A stretch of DNA of 6,894 bases from an uncultured Sphingomonadaceae bacterium. Its GTDB lineage: Bacteria; Pseudomonadota; Alphaproteobacteria; Sphingomonadales; Sphingomonadaceae. The first letter of the stretch is position 1. Every line of letters begins with the position of its first letter. The position numbers and the translations under genes were made by a program. The DNA is taken from assembly GCA_938003725.1 (NCBI GenBank), contig CALKXX010000086.1, positions 1 to 6,894 on the forward strand, given 5' to 3'. Below are positions 1-6,083 of the stretch, piece after piece. The notes under the pieces were generated by a model that was not told where the DNA came from, made no database searches, and saw nothing but the letters and a program-made list of their open reading frames with translations.

Positions 1-2
1 AA

Positions 3-68
3 AAGGAGCAGCAAAAAGTCCAGCAAGCCCAGAAAAAGGACCGGATACGGAATATAATGTTTGAATAA
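3..68 (+). CDS. C-terminal tail of an unidentified protein (partial)
   Basis: Reading from base 3 gives 21 codons ending in TAA at 66-68. The peptide is strongly charged and glutamine/lysine-rich (it starts KEQQKVQQAQKKDR and ends NIMFE), as expected of a helical or coiled-coil C-terminus. The other two forward frames also stop within the first 63 bases but give Ser/Lys- or Pro/Gly-rich peptides that look less natural. The gene begins outside the window, so no function can be assigned. The choice of frame is an inference from composition only. Confidence 0.4.
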   Translation, partial: KEQQKVQQAQKKDRIRNIMFE

Positions 69-323
69 CCTGATCATCTAACGCGGTAACTTTCCAACTA
101 TCCACGCATCCGATATCCACAATTGGTAACATGTCGGTTAATTTTACACCGCAAATTCAATTTAATCGCCATTATTCAATGCGATTGTATAATTTACCGA
201 CAGTATGCCCGTACATATCGGCCAAGCCGGGGTGGTATCCGCGATCCCAAACCGCCCGGCGTAATTATATATTAACTGCGACAAACTATAACATAGGCGT
301 GATATTATTTTGGGATTCTGAAC
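69..323. other. AT-rich intergenic region, no gene seen
   Basis: About 255 bases lie between the putative upstream stop and the gene at 324, clearly more AT-rich than the flanking genes. An open frame runs through part of it from 131, but its product is Tyr/Asn/Ile-rich without recognisable motifs, lacks a ribosome-binding site and overlaps the next gene, so I do not call it. A 6-bp GC stem (GCCGGG at 226-231, CCCGGC at 255-260) has a 23-base loop and no T-run, so it is not a convincing terminator. The region most likely carries the promoter of the gene at 324. Confidence 0.5.
261..276 (+). promoter_or_regulatory. CtrA-like half-site pair upstream of the acidic protein gene
   Basis: GTAA, a 7-base spacer and TTAAC resemble the alphaproteobacterial CtrA consensus TTAA-N7-TTAAC, with one mismatch in the first half-site. 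A TATAAC hexamer at 287-292 could be a -10 element, but no good -35 lies at the right distance. A GANTC site, the target of the cell-cycle methyltransferase CcrM, is at 314-318. The surrounding sequence is AT-rich, so a chance match is quite possible. Confidence 0.2.
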
Positions 324-779
324 ATGTTCAAGCAAGCAGTGATTTTGGCATTATCCGTTAGCGGGATTGCCCTCGCCGTCGCCTCGACTTGGAATTCCGA
401 AGAAGCTCCGGCCGAACCGGTAGCTGCCGCACCTGAGAAACCGGTTAAAAAAGCAGCTCCTGTTGTGGATCCCGACGAAGATTATTACGCGGACGAAGAT
501 GAAGACTTCGTTTTCGGAGAGCCAGTTGCATATTCCGACGATGATGAAAAACCCGCGAAAGCGAAATCAGAACCGAGTGAATATAAGGCAGCGGCCGCAA
601 GTAAGCCGGCCCCTAGTTCAAACTATGTTCCGCCTGTACCGGCGCGCCAAAATGCAGTGAATCGTCACAAATCGCCGGCTGATGGCGAACCCGGTAGCAA
701 ATCGAATCCAGTAAATGTCGGGCGTAGTAACCCGACCACGCCGCCTGTTGATGCAGAACCGGTTGCTCGGCTCGACTAA
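324..779 (+). CDS. Acidic Pro/Ala-rich exported or membrane-anchored protein, unrecognised
   Basis: The gene encodes 151 residues and I recognise no family. Residues 4-22 form one hydrophobic segment after a short basic start (MFKQ), which is either an uncleaved N-terminal anchor or a signal sequence; cleavage around ALAVA is possible. There is no lipobox and no cysteine anywhere. The rest looks disordered: residues 25-48 are Ala/Pro/Glu/Lys-rich, 50-75 form a dense Asp/Glu patch with several Tyr and Phe (DEDYYADEDEDF), and 76-151 are Pro/Ser/Asn/Lys-rich. The start has a weak GGGA about 8 bases upstream. The gene ends 15 bases from the oppositely oriented stop at 795, with no obvious terminator between. 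The protein could be an envelope linker, a metal- or cation-binding tail, or a partner-binding disordered protein, but nothing in the sequence decides this. That it is a real gene is supported by the clear signal-like N-terminus and its length. Confidence 0.7.
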   Translation: MFKQAVILALSVSGIALAVASTWNSEEAPAEPVAAAPEKPVKKAAPVVDPDEDYYADEDEDFVFGEPVAYSDDDEKPAKAKSEPSEYKAAAASKPAPSSNYVPPVPARQNAVNRHKSPADGEPGSKSNPVNVGRSNPTTPPVDAEPVARLD

Positions 780-794
780 TCCCCAGGTTAGCGG

Positions 795-1193
795 CTATTC
801 ACCATTCGGGTCGACCGTCAAGTCACAACGTTTCATCACATAAGCATCTGGCTCGATCGTAAGGGTGAACCGATCTTTCGATAGTGCAGAAACCGGACCT
901 TCCATCTGGAACTTGCCGCCGGCCTCCCCGGTCTCCTCGTCGGTTGCCAAATCCGTTAGTCGGAGCAGCAACTTTCCATCGTTCCACTCCCATGTCCCGA
1001 TCAGATCTTCCGACACAAAATTCCCGCCAGCGATCAGGGTCCAATTAGTCGGTTGGTCACAACTTTCCTCTTCGAAAGCCCAGCGCCCCTCGAAATATTC
1101 GGAACCTGTTTCGAGCGCGGGAGACTCCACCTGGAATGCTGCGCTAGACAATGATGCAGCCGCGAACAATATAATCTGTTCAGCAACCGCCAT
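795..1193 (-). CDS. Small secreted two-cysteine protein, unrecognised
   Basis: The gene encodes 132 residues. An in-frame ATG at 1286 would add 31 residues, but that stretch lies wholly inside the amidohydrolase gene and looks like shadow sequence, so I choose the ATG at 1191-1193. Residues 7-20 are hydrophobic and small-residue-rich (IILFAAASLSSAAF), suggesting a signal peptide, although the n-region unusually lacks basic residues. The mature part has a compact beta-rich look: GRWAF near 37-41, Cys45, a TLIAGGNF/GTWEW/GKLLLRL strand pattern at 52-79 and Cys123 near the end. The two cysteines could form a periplasmic disulphide. The strand pattern resembles small lipocalin-like or stress-type periplasmic domains, but I cannot name a family. 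The start lies 5 nt beyond the amidohydrolase stop, which implies co-transcription and probable translational coupling. AAGGGA overlaps that stop but is only 1 nt from the ATG; another AAGGG lies 12 nt away. Confidence 0.75.
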   Translation of the reverse strand: MAVAEQIILFAAASLSSAAFQVESPALETGSEYFEGRWAFEEESCDQPTNWTLIAGGNFVSEDLIGTWEWNDGKLLLRLTDLATDEETGEAGGKFQMEGPVSALSKDRFTLTIEPDAYVMKRCDLTVDPNGE

Positions 1194-1198
1194 GTCCC

Positions 1199-2527
1199 TT
1201 AGCCGCCCTTTTTCATGATATCGAGCGCTGCGGCGGTCAGCGCTTCTGCGCCAGTCGCAATTACCTTTTCCGCATCCGGTGCCCAAAGCGGACTGTGAAG
1301 TGACGGTAATTTCGTGCCGTTTTTCTTCGCATCCTGATATTCATCCATCGGCACGCCGCCGACCCAGAATATCATGCTCTTGATACTCTCATCTTCCCGG
1401 CGATAGCGGCTAAAGTCCTCACCGCCCATCACCGGCTTAGATTGCTTGACCCGCTCTTTTCCAAAACGCGTTTCGAACAACTTGGCCATTTCAATACTGA
1501 ATTCCGGACTGTTGTAGGTAGAGGGCGTAAACTCATCGTCGCGCACCCGCACCGTTGGCATTTTATCTTCCGGAAGTCCGGCCGTAATTGCCTCGCCTTT
1601 TACAATTCGCTTAATGCCTTCAAGCAATTTGGACCGGGTTTCATCCGAATAGCTGCGCACTGTCAGCAGCAAGTTTGCCTTGTCCGAAATGATATTATGT
1701 TTGAAGCCCGACTGAAAACTGCCAACTGTGACGACAGCCGGGTCTTGCGGATCAATCTCGCGGCTCACCAATGTTTGCAGCGCACCAACAATTCGCGAAG
1801 CCAATACAATCGGGTCTTTCGTCGTGTGCGGATAGGCACCATGTCCACCAACGCCCTGCACTTCAATATCCACACTGTCGACATTGGCGAGTGCATAGCC
1901 CGCCGCATAGCCAATATAGCCTGCTGGCGCGCCGGCCGCGTCATGAAACGCCAGTGCATATTCCGGTTTGGGAAAGCGCGTATATAGGCCGTCTGCCAAC
2001 ATTGCCTTTGCGCCTTCGCCTGTTTCTTCGGCTGGTTGAAGGATCATCACCAAGGTGCCGGACCATTCATCCTTGCGCGCGGATAATTGCCGCGCCGTGC
2101 CGACCCAACCGGTCATATGGGTGTCATGGCCACAGGCATGCATAACGCCCGTGTCGTTACCTTCGCGTGTCTTTGCCATAACCTTGGATGCAAAAGGCAA
2201 TCCGGTTTTCTCAACCAGAGGTAGCCCGTCCATATCGGCCCGGATCATCACCGTTGGCCCTTCGCCATTTTCCATGACGGCGACCACGCCCGTTCCGCCA
2301 ACTTTTTCGGTTACGGCAAAACCAAGTCGCCGGGCCTCAGCCGCCAATTTGGCAGCGGTTTTGACTTCCTCCCCGCTCAATTCGGGATTCGCATGCAAAT
2401 CTCTATAAATTTCCATTAGCGAGGGCATGTCTGCAGTGATCGCATCATTGAGCGGATCGGCATGTGCGGCGGAAAAGCCGACGACGGAAGCTGCAGCAAG
2501 CAAGGCAAATTTGGATATTTTCAGCAT
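1199..2527 (-). CDS. Secreted M20D family amidohydrolase (hippurate / N-acyl-amino acid hydrolase type)
   Basis: The 442-residue product belongs to the peptidase M20D amidohydrolases, which use two metal ions to remove acyl groups from N-acyl amino acids or related amides. Residues 1-23 are a clear signal peptide (basic MLKISK, hydrophobic core, AHA cleavage site), placing it in the periplasm. Motifs in order: ADMDGLP at 97-103; MHACGHDTH at 129-137 with ligands Cys132 and His134; LQPAEETGEGA at 163-173 with the catalytic/ligand Glu pair 167-168; AFHD at 193-196 with ligand His195; dimerisation domain about 213-312 with GGHGAYPH at 227-234 and NIISDKA at 278-284; GGEDFS at 368-373; and LHSPLW at 410-415 with ligand His411. 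All expected metal ligands are present and the length is normal for an exported member, so it should be active. The start has GGGAA 5 nt upstream. It lies 68 bp after the DUF4893 gene and 5 nt before the small secreted protein gene. The substrate cannot be read from sequence; acyl-amino acids, IAA conjugates or small peptides are all possible. Confidence 0.93.
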   Translation of the reverse strand: MLKISKFALLAAASVVGFSAAHADPLNDAITADMPSLMEIYRDLHANPELSGEEVKTAAKLAAEARRLGFAVTEKVGGTGVVAVMENGEGPTVMIRADMDGLPLVEKTGLPFASKVMAKTREGNDTGVMHACGHDTHMTGWVGTARQLSARKDEWSGTLVMILQPAEETGEGAKAMLADGLYTRFPKPEYALAFHDAAGAPAGYIGYAAGYALANVDSVDIEVQGVGGHGAYPHTTKDPIVLASRIVGALQTLVSREIDPQDPAVVTVGSFQSGFKHNIISDKANLLLTVRSYSDETRSKLLEGIKRIVKGEAITAGLPEDKMPTVRVRDDEFTPSTYNSPEFSIEMAKLFETRFGKERVKQSKPVMGGEDFSRYRREDESIKSMIFWVGGVPMDEYQDAKKNGTKLPSLHSPLWAPDAEKVIATGAEALTAAALDIMKKGG

Positions 2528-2567
2528 CTTTGTTCCCGGGTAGTGATTGAATAATAGGAACCTAAGG

Positions 2568-2591
2568 CCACACTGATCGATTGTCAGGTGG
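2568..2591 (-). other. Weak imperfect hairpin between DUF4893 and amidohydrolase genes
   Basis: CCACACTG at 2568-2575 pairs with CAGGTGG at 2585-2591 with one bulged base, around a 9-base loop. No T-run follows on the minus strand, so it is unlikely to stop transcription fully. It might attenuate read-through or be chance. The 68-bp gap is otherwise featureless, apart from the GGGAA ribosome-binding site of the amidohydrolase. Confidence 0.2.
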
Positions 2592-2595
2592 AAAA

Positions 2596-3360
2596 TTAGG
2601 GTTTGATCGGCGTGAGTTCCATCACATCGACAACGGACTCATAATATGGCCACGGAAAAATCATCCGCCAGCGGTCTTTTCCAATCCTGTGCAAAACCGC
2701 AGCATCGTCACGTTCTTTTGTTTCACCATAAGATATTGCTTTGTTCTCATATCCGTAAAAAGAGGTTCCCAGATAAACGGAATGGCGCTTGCTGGCCTTG
2801 TATATCCATCCGGTTGTTCTTTGCGATCCGGTCAATTTGACAAACTGGGTCCGGCCATCCTCAACCGTTACGCGGCACCGAAAGGCAGGATAGGCGATAA
2901 ATGGCAAGCTGGCATCCTTTGCGCCGCCCAGTTTGGTGATGGCGCAACTATAAAGACCGGCAGGAATATCACTGTCCCCGGACGGTGCATTTATCCCGAA
3001 CAGGCCCATCGGATCATCAACCTTTTCTCCTTCGCCGTTCTCGACCGCACCCCTGACGCCGGCATTTAATGCAGTTATCCAGTCGTAAAGCCGCTTCTGG
3101 TCATCATCGGTGGCATGTATTTTCCATTCATTGTCGCGATATTCTTCGGGCGATTCCCCCAGCGCGAATGTGTTTATCATCCGCGCTTTAGGCCGGGATA
3201 AGGGGGGACGGGATAAGGGTTTGGAAGTTTCCATTTTGCTGTCAGAGGTTTCGGCGACTTGCGTGTCCCCTGTTTTGGCGGATGTCGAAGAGCATCCGGT
3301 AATTCCGGCCGTAACAAGTAATGTGATAGGCACTATCTGAACCAAGACGGTTTTTGGCAT
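2596..3360 (-). CDS. DUF4893-type outer-membrane or periplasmic lipoprotein
   Basis: The 254-residue product starts with a lipoprotein signal (hydrophobic residues 4-20, lipobox ITGC with Cys23), so it should be lipidated and held in the envelope. Residues 24-78 are a Thr/Ser/Pro-rich linker containing a duplicated PLSRP (48-52 and 53-57). From about 79 to the end the pattern matches what I recall of DUF4893: W79 and an Asp/Arg-rich RLYDW segment (85-94), AGLYSC (134-139) followed by KLGG, FRCRV (160-164), KLTGSQRTTGWIY (175-187), YLGTSFYG (196-203), ERDDAAVLHRI (216-226), RWRMIFPWPYYES (230-242) and VMELTP at the end. Cys139 and Cys162 may pair. The biochemical role of DUF4893 is unknown. 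The frame is open upstream to 3849, but that part is a proline-rich antisense shadow of the zinc peptidase. Two adjacent ATGs (3363 and 3360) follow a GGGA; the second has the better spacing (5 nt). It is the first gene of the minus-strand group leading into the amidohydrolase. Confidence 0.85.
   Translation of the reverse strand: MPKTVLVQIVPITLLVTAGITGCSSTSAKTGDTQVAETSDSKMETSKPLSRPPLSRPKARMINTFALGESPEEYRDNEWKIHATDDDQKRLYDWITALNAGVRGAVENGEGEKVDDPMGLFGINAPSGDSDIPAGLYSCAITKLGGAKDASLPFIAYPAFRCRVTVEDGRTQFVKLTGSQRTTGWIYKASKRHSVYLGTSFYGYENKAISYGETKERDDAAVLHRIGKDRWRMIFPWPYYESVVDVMELTPIKP
3194..3219 (-). repeat. 15-bp tandem duplication in the lipoprotein linker
   Basis: CGGGATAAGGG occurs at 3194-3204 and again at 3209-3219, a period of 15 bases. 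Because 15 is a multiple of three, the lipoprotein reads PLSRP twice in succession without a frameshift. The repeat lies in the flexible linker between the lipidated cysteine and the globular domain, where length change is usually tolerated. It looks like a replication-slippage product. Confidence 0.75.
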
Positions 3361-3562
3361 CATCGTCCCAATCGCCCGTTGGCCACCGCGATATTCGCAC
3401 CCACTTTGAAGACGTAGATTTCCTTGAGACACATGCGCAATCTCCCCTATTTTCGGGTCGTTAGAATAGCGAGAACAAGCAGCCTGTCCAACGACTATTG
3501 CCGATAGCAACTTGCGCTTTTCGTCCAATTCGCGCAATCGGTTTCGTAGAGGGGAATTTGAT
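3361..3562. promoter_or_regulatory. Divergent control region between DUF4893 and zinc peptidase genes
   Basis: About 200 bases separate the two diverging starts, so both promoters should lie here, although I find no confident -35/-10 pair on either strand. A perfect 6-bp inverted repeat, TTGCGC at 3512-3517 and GCGCAA at 3532-3537, sits 14 bases apart just upstream of the zinc peptidase. GCGCAATC occurs again as a direct repeat at 3435-3442, near the lipoprotein side. A second inverted repeat is GTCGTT (3457-3462) with AACGAC (3490-3495). These could be operator half-sites. The peptidase ribosome-binding site GAGGGGAA (3549-3556) closes the region, 6 nt before its ATG. Confidence 0.5.
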
Positions 3563-4483
3563 ATGCGGCTGGATGATCTGGACCCAAGCAAGAATGTTCG
3601 TGACCAAGGACGCGGTGGCAGCGGATTTGGTGGCTTTCGAAGCGGCGGCGGTGGCGGCGGATTGGGCATGTTACTTAGTTTTCTGCCGATGCTACTTGGC
3701 CGGAAAATGGGTTGCGGAACCATCTTGCTACTCGGTGCAGGCGCGCTCGCCTTTATGTATTTCAGTGGGGGCGGCATGCAATTGACCGGCAATAGCGGAT
3801 CAACCGGATCACAGGCCGGAACATCCGGTGGAAACGTAGCTTGCGACACGCAAGAGGAACTGTTTGCCTGTCAGGTTTTGGCATCTACCGAGCAAACTTG
3901 GGCCAAATTGTTTCAACAACAGGGGCAGCGATACACGCCAACCACTCTTACTTTCTATCAACAAACGGGAAGATCAGGTTGCGGTTCGGCACAATCCGCA
4001 ATGGGGCCGTTCTATTGCCCCGCCGATCAAGGCATCTATCTCGACACGTCCTTTTTTCGCGAGATGCAGACGCGAATGGGCGCAAAGGGGGACTTTGCAC
4101 AAGCCTATGTCATCGCCCACGAAGTTGGACATCATATCCAAAAGCTTAGCGGCGTCGCAGATCAGGTCCGTCAGGCGCAATCACGAGCCGGCAAAGCAGA
4201 AGGCAATGCTCTACAAGTGCGGATGGAGTTACAAGCCGACTGTTACGCAGGCGTATGGGCGGCACAAAATGCCGACCGTATGGAACCGGGAGATGTCGAA
4301 GAAGGCCTGACGGCGGCACATGCCATTGGTGATGACACCTTGATGCGCGGCGCTGGTCAGCGCCCAGTGGAAAGCATGTTCACGCATGGTTCGTCCGCAC
4401 AGCGTATGGCCTGGTTGAAAAAAGGTATGCAAACTGGTGACCCGGCATCCTGCGATACATTTGCGCGCGGCGCGGTACGGTAG
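3563..4483 (+). CDS. ypfJ: YpfJ-type membrane-anchored neutral zinc metallopeptidase
   Basis: The 306-residue product matches the putative neutral zinc metallopeptidase family typified by E. coli YpfJ (Pfam Zn_peptidase, PF04228). It begins MRLDDLDPS, like other members, and then has a glycine-rich stretch at residues 17-35. A hydrophobic segment follows at about 36-45, and the main membrane anchor is at about 52-68 (TILLLGAGALAFMYF). A Gly/Ser/Thr-rich linker runs to about 91, then the catalytic domain to the end. The zinc site is HEVGHH at 186-191 (HEXXH: His186, Glu187, His190), with a likely third ligand Glu222 in MELQADCYAG. Other family signatures are GPFYCP (148-153), IYLDTSFF (158-165), AAHAIGDD (251-258) and THGSSAQR (274-281). 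Cysteines 94, 103, 140, 152, 227 and 297 may form disulphides, consistent with an exported domain. An in-frame ATG at 3512 was rejected because GAGGGGAA lies 6 nt before 3563 and family homology begins there. The substrate is unknown. The gene is probably transcribed alone and ends at a hairpin. Confidence 0.92.
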   Translation: MRLDDLDPSKNVRDQGRGGSGFGGFRSGGGGGGLGMLLSFLPMLLGRKMGCGTILLLGAGALAFMYFSGGGMQLTGNSGSTGSQAGTSGGNVACDTQEELFACQVLASTEQTWAKLFQQQGQRYTPTTLTFYQQTGRSGCGSAQSAMGPFYCPADQGIYLDTSFFREMQTRMGAKGDFAQAYVIAHEVGHHIQKLSGVADQVRQAQSRAGKAEGNALQVRMELQADCYAGVWAAQNADRMEPGDVEEGLTAAHAIGDDTLMRGAGQRPVESMFTHGSSAQRMAWLKKGMQTGDPASCDTFARGAVR

Positions 4484-4491
4484 ATATAGAA

Positions 4492-4519
4492 ACGGGTTCC
4501 GAAAACATCCGGAACCCGT
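4492..4519. terminator. Hairpin terminator shared by convergent genes
   Basis: ACGGGTTCCG (4492-4501) and CGGAACCCGT (4510-4519) form a perfect 10-bp stem with an 8-base loop. It sits in the 59-bp gap between the zinc peptidase stop (4483) and the creD-like stop (4543). The T-tract is short on the plus side (TTTT at 4524-4527, four bases after the stem) and interrupted on the minus side, so termination may be only moderately efficient. The position and symmetry make a two-way terminator the simplest reading. Confidence 0.8.
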
Positions 4520-4542
4520 GTGATTTTCACGTCGCCTTTGGC

Positions 4543-5958
4543 TTAAGCGTTCCGACCACGACTCAATGTACTGGACCAATCCAGCCGCCGGGTGACATAC
4601 ATGACCCCCGCCAAAGCCGAGAATATCAGCAACGCACCGATGAGCAATGAATATGCCTCAAGGCTCAGCAATATGTAGATTACTCCATATAAAGCGGCCA
4701 ACAGTCCGCCAATAATCGAAGCCCGTCGCCAACTTGATAGCACCGAGGCCGCATAGGCGGTGATCAAGCCGATCGTCGCTGCCGATGCCGCGATATACGC
4801 AAGGGCAAAACCAATAATCTCTGCAAATGCAAGCAGCAATATGAAGAACAACACCAGCGCGACACCGACCAGGATATACTGCACTGACGAAATCCGGACG
4901 CCGCCGATTAAATCAAACAACAGAAATGCGACAAAGGTGAAGCCAATGAACAAAAAACCATATTTGGTCGCCCTGCTGACCTGATCATAGAGATCGACCG
5001 GCTGTATCAGGCTTACAGTCACGCTCTCCGCACCCGAACCAGGCTCGACATAATAGCTGTTAAGCCCTCGGCTTTTGGTTTGTGGCTGGATCTGCTGCCC
5101 CGCCGCAGTAGAGATTAGAGATGTTCCTAAAGCCAGATTTGTGATCACATATTTAGCATTGAACCCTTTTTCGCTCACTTCGTTGGTCGGTAAAAACCCT
5201 CCAGTAAAGCTTGGGTGCGGCCATTTTGAGTCGACAGTCCATTCGGTTTCTCCGGCATCGGGAGCCATGGTCAAGCTTTCCGTACCGCGAAACTTGACGT
5301 CGAAATCGATTGCCATCTCACCGTCTTGCAGTGCGCTCGCATCCAACCACGAAAAGAAACCGGTATTCCCGGTCTCACCAAGTCCTTTGCCGGGTTGCAA
5401 AACCAGTTTCTGTCCATCAGCCGTGATTTTGTTATCGCAGGCAAGACCGCGCGCATCCGACAAACCAAAGCGAATTTCTGCACGCGCAAAATTGATGTCC
5501 GCCGGATCAATCCCGGAACGCTCGAAATCTTCGGGCAGATTGAACCTCGCCGATCCGGTTACATTGGTGTCATAGACCACGACCTCATAGATTGACCGAG
5601 TTTTGACATTTGTCAGCAATGTGCTGTCGATCTTCATCGTTTCCGGTGCGATAAACAGCTCGCGTTGCACTGTATTTGTGCGGGTTACGCTTTTGCCGTT
5701 TTCTTCGACCGTCTCCGTGACTTTGGCGGTGTAAGGCAAGACGATTTTCGGTCCTGCAAAAACCTGTTCACCGCCCCAGCCCGTGACGATCGATTGCTGA
5801 GCCGTTTCGCTTTGTGACTGGCGATCATAAATTAACAGCCAACTCGCGAATAATGGAATGGTCAGCAAAAATCCCGTAAGCAACACCAACAGGAATTTCG
5901 CGCCCGGAGAACGTTCCTTTCTTGGTTCTTCCAGGTTTCCCTCTTCAGTTTCAGTCAT
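4543..5958 (-). CDS. creD: CreD family inner membrane protein
   Basis: The 471-residue product is a CreD (Cet) family inner membrane protein; E. coli CreD belongs to the CreBC regulon and affects envelope properties and colicin E2 tolerance. A charged cytoplasmic start (residues 1-21) leads to one membrane helix at about 22-44. A large periplasmic domain of about 45-330 follows, with GPKIVLPY (69-76), FSWLDASAL (202-210), a WPHPSFTGGFLP segment (246-257) and YVEPGSGAESVTV-like sequence before the membrane. The signature VDLYDQVSRATKYGFLFIGF starts at 321 and opens a block of about five or six helices to 457, including RISSVQYILVGVALVLFF (355-372) and FAEIIGFALAYIA (378-390). The HPVQ and SLSEHIGF versions familiar from other CreD proteins are here SSVQ and AFAEIIGF. 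The start at 5958 has GAAGGG 6 nt upstream; an in-frame extension to 6021 has no such site. No creB or creC is visible nearby, so regulation by that two-component system cannot be assumed. The biochemical activity is unknown. Confidence 0.92.
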   Translation of the reverse strand: MTETEEGNLEEPRKERSPGAKFLLVLLTGFLLTIPLFASWLLIYDRQSQSETAQQSIVTGWGGEQVFAGPKIVLPYTAKVTETVEENGKSVTRTNTVQRELFIAPETMKIDSTLLTNVKTRSIYEVVVYDTNVTGSARFNLPEDFERSGIDPADINFARAEIRFGLSDARGLACDNKITADGQKLVLQPGKGLGETGNTGFFSWLDASALQDGEMAIDFDVKFRGTESLTMAPDAGETEWTVDSKWPHPSFTGGFLPTNEVSEKGFNAKYVITNLALGTSLISTAAGQQIQPQTKSRGLNSYYVEPGSGAESVTVSLIQPVDLYDQVSRATKYGFLFIGFTFVAFLLFDLIGGVRISSVQYILVGVALVLFFILLLAFAEIIGFALAYIAASAATIGLITAYAASVLSSWRRASIIGGLLAALYGVIYILLSLEAYSLLIGALLIFSALAGVMYVTRRLDWSSTLSRGRNA

Positions 5959-6083
5959 GTATTTCCCTTCCAATTGCAACAAAAGGTTGCTTGCTACCGG
6001 CGCACGATCGGTTAAACCCAATTCAGCTCAAATTAGAACTTACGACGAGTCGAGGCAGACGTGCGCCGAAACGAAAGGACCTT
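5959..6083. promoter_or_regulatory. Divergent control region between creD and the hydroxyacid dehydrogenase
   Basis: The 125 bases between the two diverging ATGs must contain both promoters, but no convincing -35/-10 pair stands out. GCAAC (5976-5980) and GTTGC (5986-5990) form a 5-bp inverted repeat around AAAAG, immediately upstream of the creD ribosome-binding site (5965-5970). A GANTC methylation site is at 6047-6051. The dehydrogenase ribosome-binding site AAAGGA is at 6074-6079, four bases before its ATG. Confidence 0.45.

Noticed and set aside
226..260. GC-rich inverted repeat as a terminator
   Set aside because: The stem is only 6 bp, the loop is 23 bases, and no T-run follows.
131..361. 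Open frame of 76 codons in the AT-rich upstream region
   Set aside because: It has no ribosome-binding site, its composition is unlike a protein, and it overlaps the start of the better supported gene at 324.
1442..1987. 181-codon plus-strand frame inside the amidohydrolase gene
   Set aside because: It lies antisense to intact M20D motifs and has no recognisable domain.
3361..3849. Proline-rich N-terminal extension of the DUF4893 frame
   Set aside because: It is the antisense of the glycine-rich start of the zinc peptidase, and the lipoprotein signal begins only at 3360.
3864..4310. 148-codon plus-strand frame overlapping the zinc peptidase
   Set aside because: It is an out-of-frame shadow of the HEXXH-containing domain.
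5075..5575. 166-codon plus-strand frame inside creD
   Set aside because: It is antisense to the conserved periplasmic domain of CreD, with no signal or motif of its own.
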